Of a stretch of 5,072 nucleotides of DNA, positions 1-5,058 are shown one piece after another. This DNA comes from Anaerolineae bacterium (lineage in GTDB: Bacteria > Chloroflexota > Anaerolineae > B4-G1 > SLSP01). Each line of letters opens with the position of its first letter. The first letter of the stretch is position 1. Below the pieces are notes generated by a model. The model saw nothing but the letters and a program-made list of their open reading frames with translations, was not told the DNA's origin and did not search any database. The position numbers were made by a program, and so were the translations under genes. Location: contig JAIOSN010000347.1 of assembly GCA_021107605.1 (NCBI GenBank), positions 1 to 5,072 of the forward strand, written 5' to 3'.

Positions 1-1411
1 CCGCGAGTTCCTCTGACATCCGTTTGGTCAGCGTGGTGACTAACACGCGCTGCCCGTGCTTCACGCGCCGGTTGATGCGACCTACTAAATCATCAACCTG
101 GCCTTTCGTGGGGCGGAGGATGATTTGCGGATCCAGGATGCCGGTGGGCCGGATAACCTGCCGGATGATGTGCGGTTTCTCCGTTGGGGACTCCACTTGC
201 GCCGCCCGCGCTAGCTCGTAGCTACTGGGCGTGGCGCTGGTGTAGATCACTTGATTGAGCCGCCCCTCAAATTCCCCGAAGGTTAGCGGGCGATTATCTA
301 GTGCGGAGGGCAAGCGGAAACCGTAGTCAACCAACGTTTGCTTGCGGCTGCGGTCGCCGCGATACATGCCGCGCACTTGGGGAAGCATCATGTGCGATTC
401 ATCCATGAGTAGCAGGTAGTCCTCCGGGAAATAATCCAACAATGTCCAGGGAGGAGCGCCTGGCTCGCGTTGATCTAGATGCCGGGAGTAGTTTTCTATG
501 CCGGAACAGTAACCGAGTTCGCGGATCATCTCCAAGTCGTAGTGAGTGCGCTGTTCCAACCGTTGCGCTGCCAATAAATTATCTTGCTCCCGCAGCTCGG
601 TCAAGCGCTCTTCCAACTCGGTCTCGATATCCAGGAGTGCTTGCTCGGTTTTGCCTTCCGCGGCGACGTAGTGCCGGGCCGGAAAAATCTTGATCTGCTC
701 CGGAATATCCAACACCTCACCGGTTAGCGGAACGATCTCGGTAATGCGTTCAATTTCATCTCCCCAGAAGGAAATCCGGTAGGCGGTTTCGGTATAGGCC
801 GGCCGGATTTCCAGCACATCGCCGCGCGCCCGGAAAGTACCACGTTTGAAATCCAGGTCGTTGCGGCCGTAAAATATCCTCACCAATCCGCGCATCACCG
901 TCTCGCGGCGGATATTCTCTCCTACCCGTAGCGAGAGGATCACCTTGGCCCATTCGGTGGGGTTGCCCAGCGCGTAGATGGCGGAGACGGAAGCGATGAT
1001 GATCGTATCGCGCCGCGTCAGCACCGCGGCCGTCGCGGCCAACCGCAACCGTTCAATCTCCTCGTTGATGCTGGCATCTTTTTCTATGTAGAGGTCCTGT
1101 TGTACGATGTAAGCTTCTGGCTGGTAATAATCATAGTAGGAGACAAAATACTCCACGGAATTCTGGGGGAAGAGATATCTGAACTCGGAGTAGAGCTGCG
1201 CGGCCAGGGTCTTGTTGTGCGTCAACACTAGCGTGGGCTTCTGCACTTGTTGGATGACGTTGGCCACGGTGAAGGTCTTGCCGGTGCCGGTGGCTCCCTT
1301 GAGCACTTGGTGCCGGACGTCAGCTTGGATGCCCTGTACCAGTTTTTTGATCGCCTGGGGTTGATCGCCGGTCGGGCGCATCTTGGTGGTTAAATTGAAT
1401 TGTTGGTTCAT
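1..1411 (-). CDS. uvrB: UvrB, excinuclease ABC subunit B (3' end beyond the window)
   Basis: UvrB is the damage-verifying subunit of UvrABC nucleotide excision repair. It is loaded by UvrA, uses its ATPase and beta-hairpin to probe the damaged strand, then recruits UvrC. Translating the minus strand from the ATG at 1411 gives 470 uninterrupted codons that run off the left edge. Visible motifs are Walker A GATGTGKT (residues 39-46), motif Ia HNKTLAAQLYSEF (65-77), the hairpin signature YYDYYQPEAY (92-101), DASINEEIERLR just after it, Walker B-type DESH (337-340) followed by LPQVRGMYRGDR, and motif III TSAT (391-394). Family members are usually about 660-700 residues, so roughly 200 C-terminal residues (helicase motifs IV-VI and the UvrC-binding UVR motif) lie outside. 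The start is supported by a Shine-Dalgarno sequence at the proper distance. The reading frame is intact and motif spacing is normal, so this is a functional-looking gene. No Gram-positive-type LexA box (GAAC-N4-GTTC) was seen upstream. Confidence 0.97.
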   Translation of the reverse strand, partial: MNQQFNLTTKMRPTGDQPQAIKKLVQGIQADVRHQVLKGATGTGKTFTVANVIQQVQKPTLVLTHNKTLAAQLYSEFRYLFPQNSVEYFVSYYDYYQPEAYIVQQDLYIEKDASINEEIERLRLAATAAVLTRRDTIIIASVSAIYALGNPTEWAKVILSLRVGENIRRETVMRGLVRIFYGRNDLDFKRGTFRARGDVLEIRPAYTETAYRISFWGDEIERITEIVPLTGEVLDIPEQIKIFPARHYVAAEGKTEQALLDIETELEERLTELREQDNLLAAQRLEQRTHYDLEMIRELGYCSGIENYSRHLDQREPGAPPWTLLDYFPEDYLLLMDESHMMLPQVRGMYRGDRSRKQTLVDYGFRLPSALDNRPLTFGEFEGRLNQVIYTSATPSSYELARAAQVESPTEKPHIIRQVIRPTGILDPQIILRPTKGQVDDLVGRINRRVKHGQRVLVTTLTKRMSEELA

Positions 1412-1416
1412 AATTA

Positions 1417-1421
1417 CTCCT
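1417..1421 (-). promoter_or_regulatory. Shine-Dalgarno sequence of uvrB
   Basis: The minus strand reads AGGAG, then five bases, then the ATG at 1411-1409. It is a textbook ribosome binding site and fixes the uvrB start. Further upstream on the same strand there is a TATAGT hexamer (1455-1450) that could be a -10 element, but no -35 match was found at 16-18 bases, so no promoter is claimed. Confidence 0.8.
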
Positions 1422-1460
1422 GAGAGATCTAGAGATTAAAAGATGGCTCACTATAGAGGA

Positions 1461-1481
1461 GACAGTAGACAGTAGATGGGA
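1461..1481. repeat. Short 7-bp tandem repeat (GACAGTA)
   Basis: GACAGTA occurs twice in direct succession (1461-1467, 1468-1474) and a third degenerate unit GATGGGA follows, then CAGTGGG. On the other strand this is the CTGTCTACTGTC type of motif that I recall as a dispersed intergenic repeat in many unrelated bacterial genomes. The tandem structure is seen directly; membership in a dispersed family is from memory and needs a whole-genome count. Confidence 0.5.
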
Positions 1482-1544
1482 CAGTGGGCGAGGAATGGGA
1501 CGAATTTTCAGAACCAAAGTGATGAATGTTAATCTTAACACCGC

Positions 1545-1574
1545 GGTGCTTTCCGTGCCTCAGTGGTGAAATAC
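1545..1574. repeat. Possible dispersed intergenic repeat (GTGCCTCAGTGGTGAAATAC type)
   Basis: The stretch GTGCTTTCCGTGCCTCAGTG followed by GTGAAATAC closely resembles a common dispersed motif of the form 'TTTGTGCCTTGGTGGTGAAAT' found between genes in many bacteria. Its left edge overlaps the palindrome CACCGCGGTG. Only one copy is visible here, so the assignment depends on remembered similarity. Confidence 0.35.
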
Positions 1575-1595
1575 TTGGTTTTTGCAGTAGCAAAG

Positions 1596-3800
1596 TTACG
1601 GTGTTTGCACTGAGACGAGATATTCCCCGCTGACCCAACCTTCCAGATGTTTCTTGGCGCTGAAAATATGATACCAGATATTATCTTCCACGCTGACTGG
1701 CCCTTCCAATATCGTGACCGTGGAGCCGGCGGGGAGACGCTCCAGTATCAGCCCGCCGGGCGAGTAGCGCACGCGCAGGCCGTTAGCGGCTACCGTCATC
1801 AGCCAGGGTGTGGCGGTGGGCGTGGGGGTGATGGTGGGAGTCGTGGCCGGCGGGGGCGTCTGGGTGGGGCGCGGTGTGGTGGTGGGCGTGGCGGTGGGCA
1901 GGGACGTGGCGGTGGCCGGGGGCGCGCCGGTGGGTGTGGGTGGCGGCGTGGGCGTGGGCGGGGGCGGGACGTAGGCGCGCAATTGCGTTGAGGGGACCAT
2001 ATCGATGGCTAGAGCGACCGGGCGTTCCAGCCGCCGGGCGACCTCTTCTTGCAGCTTCCGAGCGTCGGCGTACTTCAAGGCGGTGGGCACGCGGAGGGTG
2101 ATGTTGAGCTGCAAAGTTTCATCGTTGGCTGCCTCTGAGTCTAGCTGCCACTCGACCAGCGTGGCGCCTGGCAGGTTGGCAACCTCCGCTTGCAGCGCGG
2201 TTTCCACATCCGCTTGCAGCTTGGCGGTAACGGTGGATTCATGCGTCAGGATGGTCAGCGGGACAGTTACCAGGATCAAGAGAGCGGCCACCCCGCCGAG
2301 TCCCTGGTGGAGTAGCGTTAGGCGTTCCATATCTCCCGGCTGGGGGCGAAAACCTAGCCAGAGGAAGGACAGAGCGCCGGAGGCGATAATGGCGATCAGG
2401 TTGGTGATAAAGAGTAAGAATGCGCCCCAGGCGAGATCCAAGCGGGCCATGGAGAGGAGCAACCCGGCATTAGCGAGTGGTGGGGTGAGAGCGGCGGCTA
2501 CGGCTACCCCGGCAAAAGCCTCAGAGACGTTGCTCCGGCTGACAGCGTAGGCAGCCGTGATCCCTGCGGTGAGCGCGATGCCCAAATCCAATAACGAGGG
2601 ATGCGAGAAAGCCATGATCTCGTGAGTAATTTGAGCGTCGGGCACGATGAATCCTACCACCAGACCGGTCACGACCGCGATGATGATGCCGCGTAACGTC
2701 ATGACCAGCGCGCGCCAGAAATTACGGGGTTCACCCAGCACGATGTTCAGCCCCATGCCCAAGATAGCGGCCATAAGGGGCGCGACCATCATCGCGCCGA
2801 CGATCACTTCGGGACTATCTAAGAGCAAGCCGAGCGTGGCGAATACGGCGGCCAGGGTGAGGGTCAACGAATAATCCGTGTTGTGGCGGATACCGCGCTG
2901 GACGGACTTGTAGGCCGTGGATTTTGCCTCTGCATCTACTTGCGGCATGAAATCAAAGAGGCGCAACCACATTCGTCGTTGCAGATTGCGAAGGTTAGTT
3001 AGCCGGCGGCGCACCACCAGGGTGGGGATCGGCGAGCGGTGCAGGATCGTTTGGGGGAGATCTCCAAAAATGAACCGATCAATGATGCCTTCCGCGCCGG
3101 CGCCCACCATGAGTAGATCATAACCTTGCGCGGCCTCCTGCAGAATGCCAGCCAGCGGATTATCTGCCGTAATAACCTTGGGGCTGGTATGTACATCGCG
3201 GGGTAGATTGTCGGTGACGGCCAAGAGCCGTTCGTGCCCGATGAGCTCCTCTGACGGGCCTAAATGCCGTAACGCCACGTAGAGCGGCACGATCTCGGCT
3301 TGCGGCAGCATCCGGTGGAGCATCTCCACGGCGCGCGGGGCGTTTGGCCCTCCGGCGGTGGGGATGAGAACTCGTCGGGCCGCCACCGGGTAATCCTTAC
3401 GCAAGACCACCACATCACAGGCGGCTCTTTGGATAACGGGATCCAGCGTATTGCCCAGAGTGTATCTGCCTTTCCCTGACTGGCCTTGCCAGCCCAAGAC
3501 CAGCACCTCCGCCTGGGACTTGTCAATCTCAGCCAACAAAAGCTCTTCAGTTTTTCTCCCGTGCCTTAAGACCACGGCCACCGGTACGGCGTGTTCTTCA
3601 GCCAGGAGGCTTGCCAGCCACGGCGCCGGCGCCTCTGCTGCGCTGACCGTCACCACGCGCACGGAACCATGCTCTCCCCGCGCCAGATCGCAGGCCAGAT
3701 TTAAGAGTGAGCGAGCAGCTCTCTTATCCTGCACCGCTGCCAGCACCAGATAAGGCGTTCTCTTCTTTACCTGCTGGGTGTGATTGGTCAAAAATGTCAT
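1596..3800 (-). CDS. Tandem Usp domains + DUF389 membrane domain + Thr/Pro stalk + SH3b domain protein
   Basis: Predicted 734-residue inner-membrane protein of unknown function. Order of parts: Usp domain 1 (about 17-135) with the nucleotide-binding pattern G-2X-G-9X-G (G103, G106, G116) followed by N117 instead of Ser/Thr; Usp domain 2 (about 143-265), whose loop GAGAEGIIDRFIFGD (233-247) has a shorter, altered pattern; and a DUF389 membrane region with seven hydrophobic segments near 310-328, 330-355, 363-387, 402-422, 428-450, 455-484 and 498-518. The family-like motifs GAMMVAPLMAAILG (335-348) and AALTPPLANAG (436-446) lie in it. A polar segment (519-611), a Thr/Pro stalk (612-665) and an SH3b-like domain (666-734; LRVRYSPGG, GWVSGEYL) follow. 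With cytoplasmic Usp domains, seven spans place the SH3b outside. The ATG at 3800 is the first possible start because an in-frame TAG lies at 3812-3810. No Shine-Dalgarno sequence precedes it. Usp proteins bind ATP/AMP and DUF389 is uncharacterised; an envelope stress-sensing role is inference only. Confidence 0.93.
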   Translation of the reverse strand: MTFLTNHTQQVKKRTPYLVLAAVQDKRAARSLLNLACDLARGEHGSVRVVTVSAAEAPAPWLASLLAEEHAVPVAVVLRHGRKTEELLLAEIDKSQAEVLVLGWQGQSGKGRYTLGNTLDPVIQRAACDVVVLRKDYPVAARRVLIPTAGGPNAPRAVEMLHRMLPQAEIVPLYVALRHLGPSEELIGHERLLAVTDNLPRDVHTSPKVITADNPLAGILQEAAQGYDLLMVGAGAEGIIDRFIFGDLPQTILHRSPIPTLVVRRRLTNLRNLQRRMWLRLFDFMPQVDAEAKSTAYKSVQRGIRHNTDYSLTLTLAAVFATLGLLLDSPEVIVGAMMVAPLMAAILGMGLNIVLGEPRNFWRALVMTLRGIIIAVVTGLVVGFIVPDAQITHEIMAFSHPSLLDLGIALTAGITAAYAVSRSNVSEAFAGVAVAAALTPPLANAGLLLSMARLDLAWGAFLLFITNLIAIIASGALSFLWLGFRPQPGDMERLTLLHQGLGGVAALLILVTVPLTILTHESTVTAKLQADVETALQAEVANLPGATLVEWQLDSEAANDETLQLNITLRVPTALKYADARKLQEEVARRLERPVALAIDMVPSTQLRAYVPPPPTPTPPPTPTGAPPATATSLPTATPTTTPRPTQTPPPATTPTITPTPTATPWLMTVAANGLRVRYSPGGLILERLPAGSTVTILEGPVSVEDNIWYHIFSAKKHLEGWVSGEYLVSVQTP
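1806..1967 (-). repeat. Low-complexity Thr/Pro-rich stalk coding region
   Basis: This stretch encodes residues 612-665 of the Usp-DUF389-SH3b protein, almost entirely Pro, Thr and Ala (PPPPTPTPPPTPT, then TPTITPTPTATP). The coding strand is C-rich and the plus strand G-rich. Such linkers usually act as extended extracytoplasmic spacers, and the repetitive codons make the length prone to slippage between strains. Confidence 0.85.
1950..1968 (+). other. G-quadruplex-forming motif on the plus strand
   Basis: The plus strand reads GGG-CGT-GGG-C-GGGGG-C-GGG, which meets the usual G3+ with loops of 1-7 rule with very short loops (3, 1 and 1). It lies in the stalk-coding repeat, on the template strand of the gene. 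Further G runs between 1810 and 1950 could extend it. It may simply follow from Pro codon usage (CCC/CCG) rather than have a role. Confidence 0.55.
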
Positions 3801-3854
3801 GGTTTTTTTCTATATTTGAATTTTGATCAGGCGTCCGGAAACAGCTTGAAGTAT

Positions 3855-3884
3855 ATCATACGGGTGCGTTTCATTGCGGTTGAA
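3855..3884 (-). promoter_or_regulatory. Weak candidate promoter for the Usp-DUF389 gene
   Basis: On the minus strand, TTCAAC (3884-3879) is followed after 18 bases by TATGAT (3860-3855). The -10 matches the sigma-70 consensus at five of six positions and the -35 at three of six. It would start transcription near 3848 and leave a leader of about 48 bases that lacks a Shine-Dalgarno sequence. A second AT-rich hexamer, TATAGA (3814-3809), lies nearer the ATG but has no -35 partner. Confidence 0.3.
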
Positions 3885-3898
3885 TTTCTGGTAGCGTA

Positions 3899-3937
3899 TT
3901 GCGTGTTCCGTTTGGAGAAGCTTTACGCCACACGCAA
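3899..3937. repeat. Imperfect inverted repeat (13-bp arms)
   Basis: The arm TTGCGTGTTCCGT (3899-3911) pairs with ACGCCACACGCAA (3925-3937) at 11 of 13 positions, around a 13-base loop. It lies just after the abiEii remnant's stop on the minus strand, where a terminator would be expected, but no T tract follows. The GCGTATTGCGTG sequence at the left arm also resembles a dispersed ACGCAATACGC-type repeat. Either reading is uncertain. Confidence 0.4.
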
Positions 3938-4030
3938 CATGGACAGAGCTCTAAACTCATTTGAACCGTACCCATAGCATCTTTGAGGAAGTGTCGGGAT
4001 TAGTAGTGGCGGTGACTCGGGATGACTCCC

Positions 4031-4090
4031 TAGCTGCGTTGTCATTCCGAGCCAGCGGAGCGTTGGCGACGCGCCCGCGAGGAATCTCTA
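4031..4090. repeat. Dispersed-type repeat with inverted ends (CATTCCGAG...CGAGGAATCTC)
   Basis: The sequence begins TAGCTGCGTTGTCATTCCGA and ends GCGAGGAATCTCTA. The two ends are near inverted copies (ATTCCGAG against ATTCCTCG read on the other strand). I recall a widespread intergenic repeat of the form CATTCCGAGCGGAGCGAGG-AATCTC; this copy has about 23 additional bases in its centre (CCAGCGGAGCGTTGGCGACG region). It forms part of the tail that replaces the abiEii 3' end. Confidence 0.5.
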
Positions 4091-4129
4091 TCCTCCGCTG
4101 CAGGACACCCGCAGCCGCGAAAAAATGGG

Positions 4130-4169
4130 ACGCAGATGAACGCAGATGAACGCAGATGAACGCGGATGG
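4130..4169. repeat. 10-bp tandem repeat, four units (ACGCAGATGA)
   Basis: Three identical units ACGCAGATGA (4130-4139, 4140-4149, 4150-4159) are followed by a fourth with two changes, ACGCGGATGG (4160-4169). On the minus strand this is the TCATCTGCGT type of repeat that recurs between genes in many bacteria. It lies about 28 bp from the point where abiEii homology ends and is read in frame as part of the aberrant tail. Confidence 0.8.
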
Positions 4170-4326
4170 CAAATGGCGCATGGTAGCCCCACTCGGAAAC
4201 CGTAATGCCGTGCCGCCGTGGAAGGCCAATGGAATCATTGCGCCCGCCTGCTGAAGCATTCCCAGGATGTGAGCTTGCATGTACTCACGCGCCAGGTTGC
4301 GCCCCTGAACCGGCGACGCGGCGGTT

Positions 4327-4983
4327 TTAACTTGTCGCTTCAGATAGGATTTCATAGTCATCCTCCTCTTCTGCGATTAACGTTACGATATTAGCGGCGG
4401 CGCGCTCCAGCTTGAGACTGGCGGCGCGTTCCGCCAGCTGCTGGAGGAGCTCCACGTTCAGACGGGAGAGGTTTTGCAGACGCAGGCTGCGCAGATAGGG
4501 CAGCGCGTCCCCGCCTGGTTGCAGGTAGAGTTGGTCAAGCAGCGCCTTCTCCGGGAGCGCGACGAAGGCTTGTTGGCCGGCGCCTATTTCCAGTAGATGG
4601 TAGCCGTAGAAGCGGCTCCGCTTGATGTGGTGAAATTCATAACGTCCCAGTGGTGTCTCGAATGTCCCGGGGCGTCCCGTGGTCACGCTGGTGACCACGG
4701 GGACATATTCGGGAATTAGGCCGTAATGCGCCAACGCCACTGGCAAACTGATGTAGGAGGCCGTCACTAGCCGGTTGGCGACGAGAAAGGGATGAGGTTT
4801 TACTTTTTGATATGGAGGGGCCAGCGTGTAGAGGCCGCGTCGCAGCTGGGCAAGCTTACCAGCTCTCGTCCAGCGGGAAAGTTGTCGCCGCACGTTACCG
4901 GGATCCACGTCGCCAGCCAGCAGCAGCCCCGTCTCGAAAAGCGGGGCGTCGCCTACAATTCGCAGTAGCTCCTTGAATTTCAT
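4327..4983 (-). CDS. abiEi: AbiEi-type antitoxin / transcriptional regulator, type IV toxin-antitoxin system
   Basis: This 218-residue protein resembles AbiEi antitoxins, which have an N-terminal winged helix that represses the abiE promoter and a C-terminal domain that counteracts the AbiEii toxin. The winged-helix part spans about 4-55 (FETGLLLAG, NVRRQLSRWTRAGKLAQLRR, GLYTLAP). The antitoxin domain has family-like stretches ISLPVALAHYGLIPE (78-92), VTTGRPGTFETPLGRYEFHH (100-119) and ALPEKALLDQLYL (142-154). Length is normal for the shorter AbiEi proteins and the frame is undamaged. The ATG at 4983 is the only start that keeps the whole winged helix. It has no Shine-Dalgarno sequence, but a promoter-like pair lies immediately upstream, so leaderless translation is likely. 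The last codons contain the ribosome binding site of abiEii and overlap its start. As the toxin gene is broken, this protein may survive as an autoregulator or act on another partner. Assignment is from motif recognition, not a database search. Confidence 0.88.
   Translation of the reverse strand: MKFKELLRIVGDAPLFETGLLLAGDVDPGNVRRQLSRWTRAGKLAQLRRGLYTLAPPYQKVKPHPFLVANRLVTASYISLPVALAHYGLIPEYVPVVTSVTTGRPGTFETPLGRYEFHHIKRSRFYGYHLLEIGAGQQAFVALPEKALLDQLYLQPGGDALPYLRSLRLQNLSRLNVELLQQLAERAASLKLERAAANIVTLIAEEEDDYEILSEATS
4361..4367 (-). promoter_or_regulatory. Shine-Dalgarno sequence of abiEii, inside abiEi
   Basis: The minus strand reads AGGAGGA, five bases before the ATG at 4355-4353. It decides between two close ATG codons: the one at 4361 overlaps this element and cannot use it, so 4355 is the better start. 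The same bases encode the acidic Glu-Glu-Asp run (about residues 206-208) of AbiEi. Confidence 0.8.
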
Positions 4984-4989
4984 GCGCCC

Positions 4990-5018
4990 ATCTTACCATA
5001 AAAGGCAAATTGTTGCAA
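4990..5018 (-). promoter_or_regulatory. Candidate abiE promoter giving a leaderless mRNA
   Basis: On the minus strand TTGCAA (5018-5013) and TAAGAT (4995-4990) are separated by exactly 17 bases; each matches the sigma-70 consensus at four of six positions. Only six bases (4989-4984) separate the -10 hexamer from the abiEi ATG, so the expected start site is at or next to the A of the start codon. The absence of a Shine-Dalgarno sequence before abiEi agrees with this. AbiEi family members autoregulate by binding inverted repeats at their promoter; no clear repeat pair was identified here. Confidence 0.5.
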
Positions 5019-5035
5019 TGGAATACCTACCTAAC

Positions 5036-5058
5036 GCCCGTGGCTGAAGACCACGGGC
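5036..5058. repeat. Palindromic repeat, 8-bp stem (GCCCGTGG / CCACGGGC)
   Basis: A perfect 8-bp inverted repeat GCCCGTGG (5036-5043) and CCACGGGC (5051-5058) flanks the loop CTGAAGA. It has no T tract on either side, so it is a poor terminator. It resembles REP-like palindromes and the hairpin-bearing ends of IS200/IS605-type elements that are scattered in some genomes; no transposase is in the window. Confidence 0.65.

Larger units (their letters stand above)
1412..1595. other. Intergenic region between the Usp-DUF389 gene and uvrB
   Basis: These 184 bp contain no credible gene. They hold the uvrB Shine-Dalgarno sequence, a 7-bp tandem motif (1461-1481), a perfect 10-bp palindrome CACCGCGGTG (1539-1548) and an adjoining repeat-like stretch (1545-1574). 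There is no hairpin followed by a T tract on the minus strand, so I cannot point to an intrinsic terminator for the upstream gene. Read-through into uvrB is possible but unproven. Confidence 0.6.
3801..3956. other. Intergenic region upstream of the Usp-DUF389 gene
   Basis: These 156 bp lie between the abiEii remnant's stop and the start of the large gene. No gene and no piece of the missing abiEii 3' end is recognisable. It contains an AT-rich leader with an A7 run on the minus strand just before the ATG, a weak promoter candidate and an imperfect inverted repeat. Confidence 0.55.
3957..4355 (-). pseudogene. abiEii: Truncated AbiEii/AbiGii-type nucleotidyltransferase toxin remnant
   Basis: AbiEii toxins of type IV toxin-antitoxin systems are nucleotidyltransferases of about 280-300 residues. 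Starting at the ATG at 4355, the first 53 residues look authentic: MKSYLKRQVKTAASPVQGRN, LAREYMQAHILGMLQQAG, then AFHGGTALRF (44-53), the conserved Gly-Gly nucleotidyltransferase motif. Family members continue with a segment such as LPR-SEDLDF that holds the catalytic Asp residues. Here the sequence changes abruptly at about 4197, and the remaining 79 codons are translated repeat DNA ending in TGA at 3957. The catalytic acids and the rest of the protein are missing, so toxin activity is not expected. The frame overlaps the end of abiEi by 29 bp, the usual operon arrangement. An ATG six bases upstream (4361) is possible but overlaps the Shine-Dalgarno sequence. No 3' fragment of the gene is visible to the left, so this is a deletion or replacement rather than a simple insertion within the window. 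Confidence 0.85.

Noticed and set aside
24..953. Short open frames (24-221 and 442-693 plus, 756-953 minus) in the left part
   Set aside because: They overlap the uvrB frame, which shows all expected motifs without interruption.
1581..1594. Small hairpin TTTGC-AGTA-GCAAA as terminator of the Usp-DUF389 gene
   Set aside because: The stem is only 5 bp and A residues, not T, follow on the minus strand.
1412..1595. SOS (LexA) box upstream of uvrB
   Set aside because: No GAAC-N4-GTTC or CTG-N10-CAG-like site at a convincing position was found; the phylum's box may differ.
1647..2101. Plus-strand open frames rich in Gly, Arg and Trp
   Set aside because: They are antisense readings of the Thr/Pro stalk and SH3b part of the large minus-strand gene; composition follows from the G-rich strand and no family is recognisable.
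2005..2874. Plus-strand open frames opposite the DUF389 region
   Set aside because: Antisense shadows of a long, clearly conserved coding frame; no ribosome binding sites or domain motifs.
3801..3956. Detached 3' fragment of abiEii between the remnant and the next gene
   Set aside because: The stretch is too short and none of its frames shows recognisable toxin sequence.
3961..4149. Plus-strand open frame of 62 codons
   Set aside because: It is translated repeat DNA (CATTCCGAG-type and 10-bp tandem) without coding features.
4130..4169. CRISPR array
   Set aside because: The units are 10 bp and directly contiguous with no spacers; this is a simple tandem repeat.
4359..4361. ATG at 4361 as the abiEii start
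   Set aside because: It overlaps the AGGAGGA element, which is ideally placed for the ATG at 4355.
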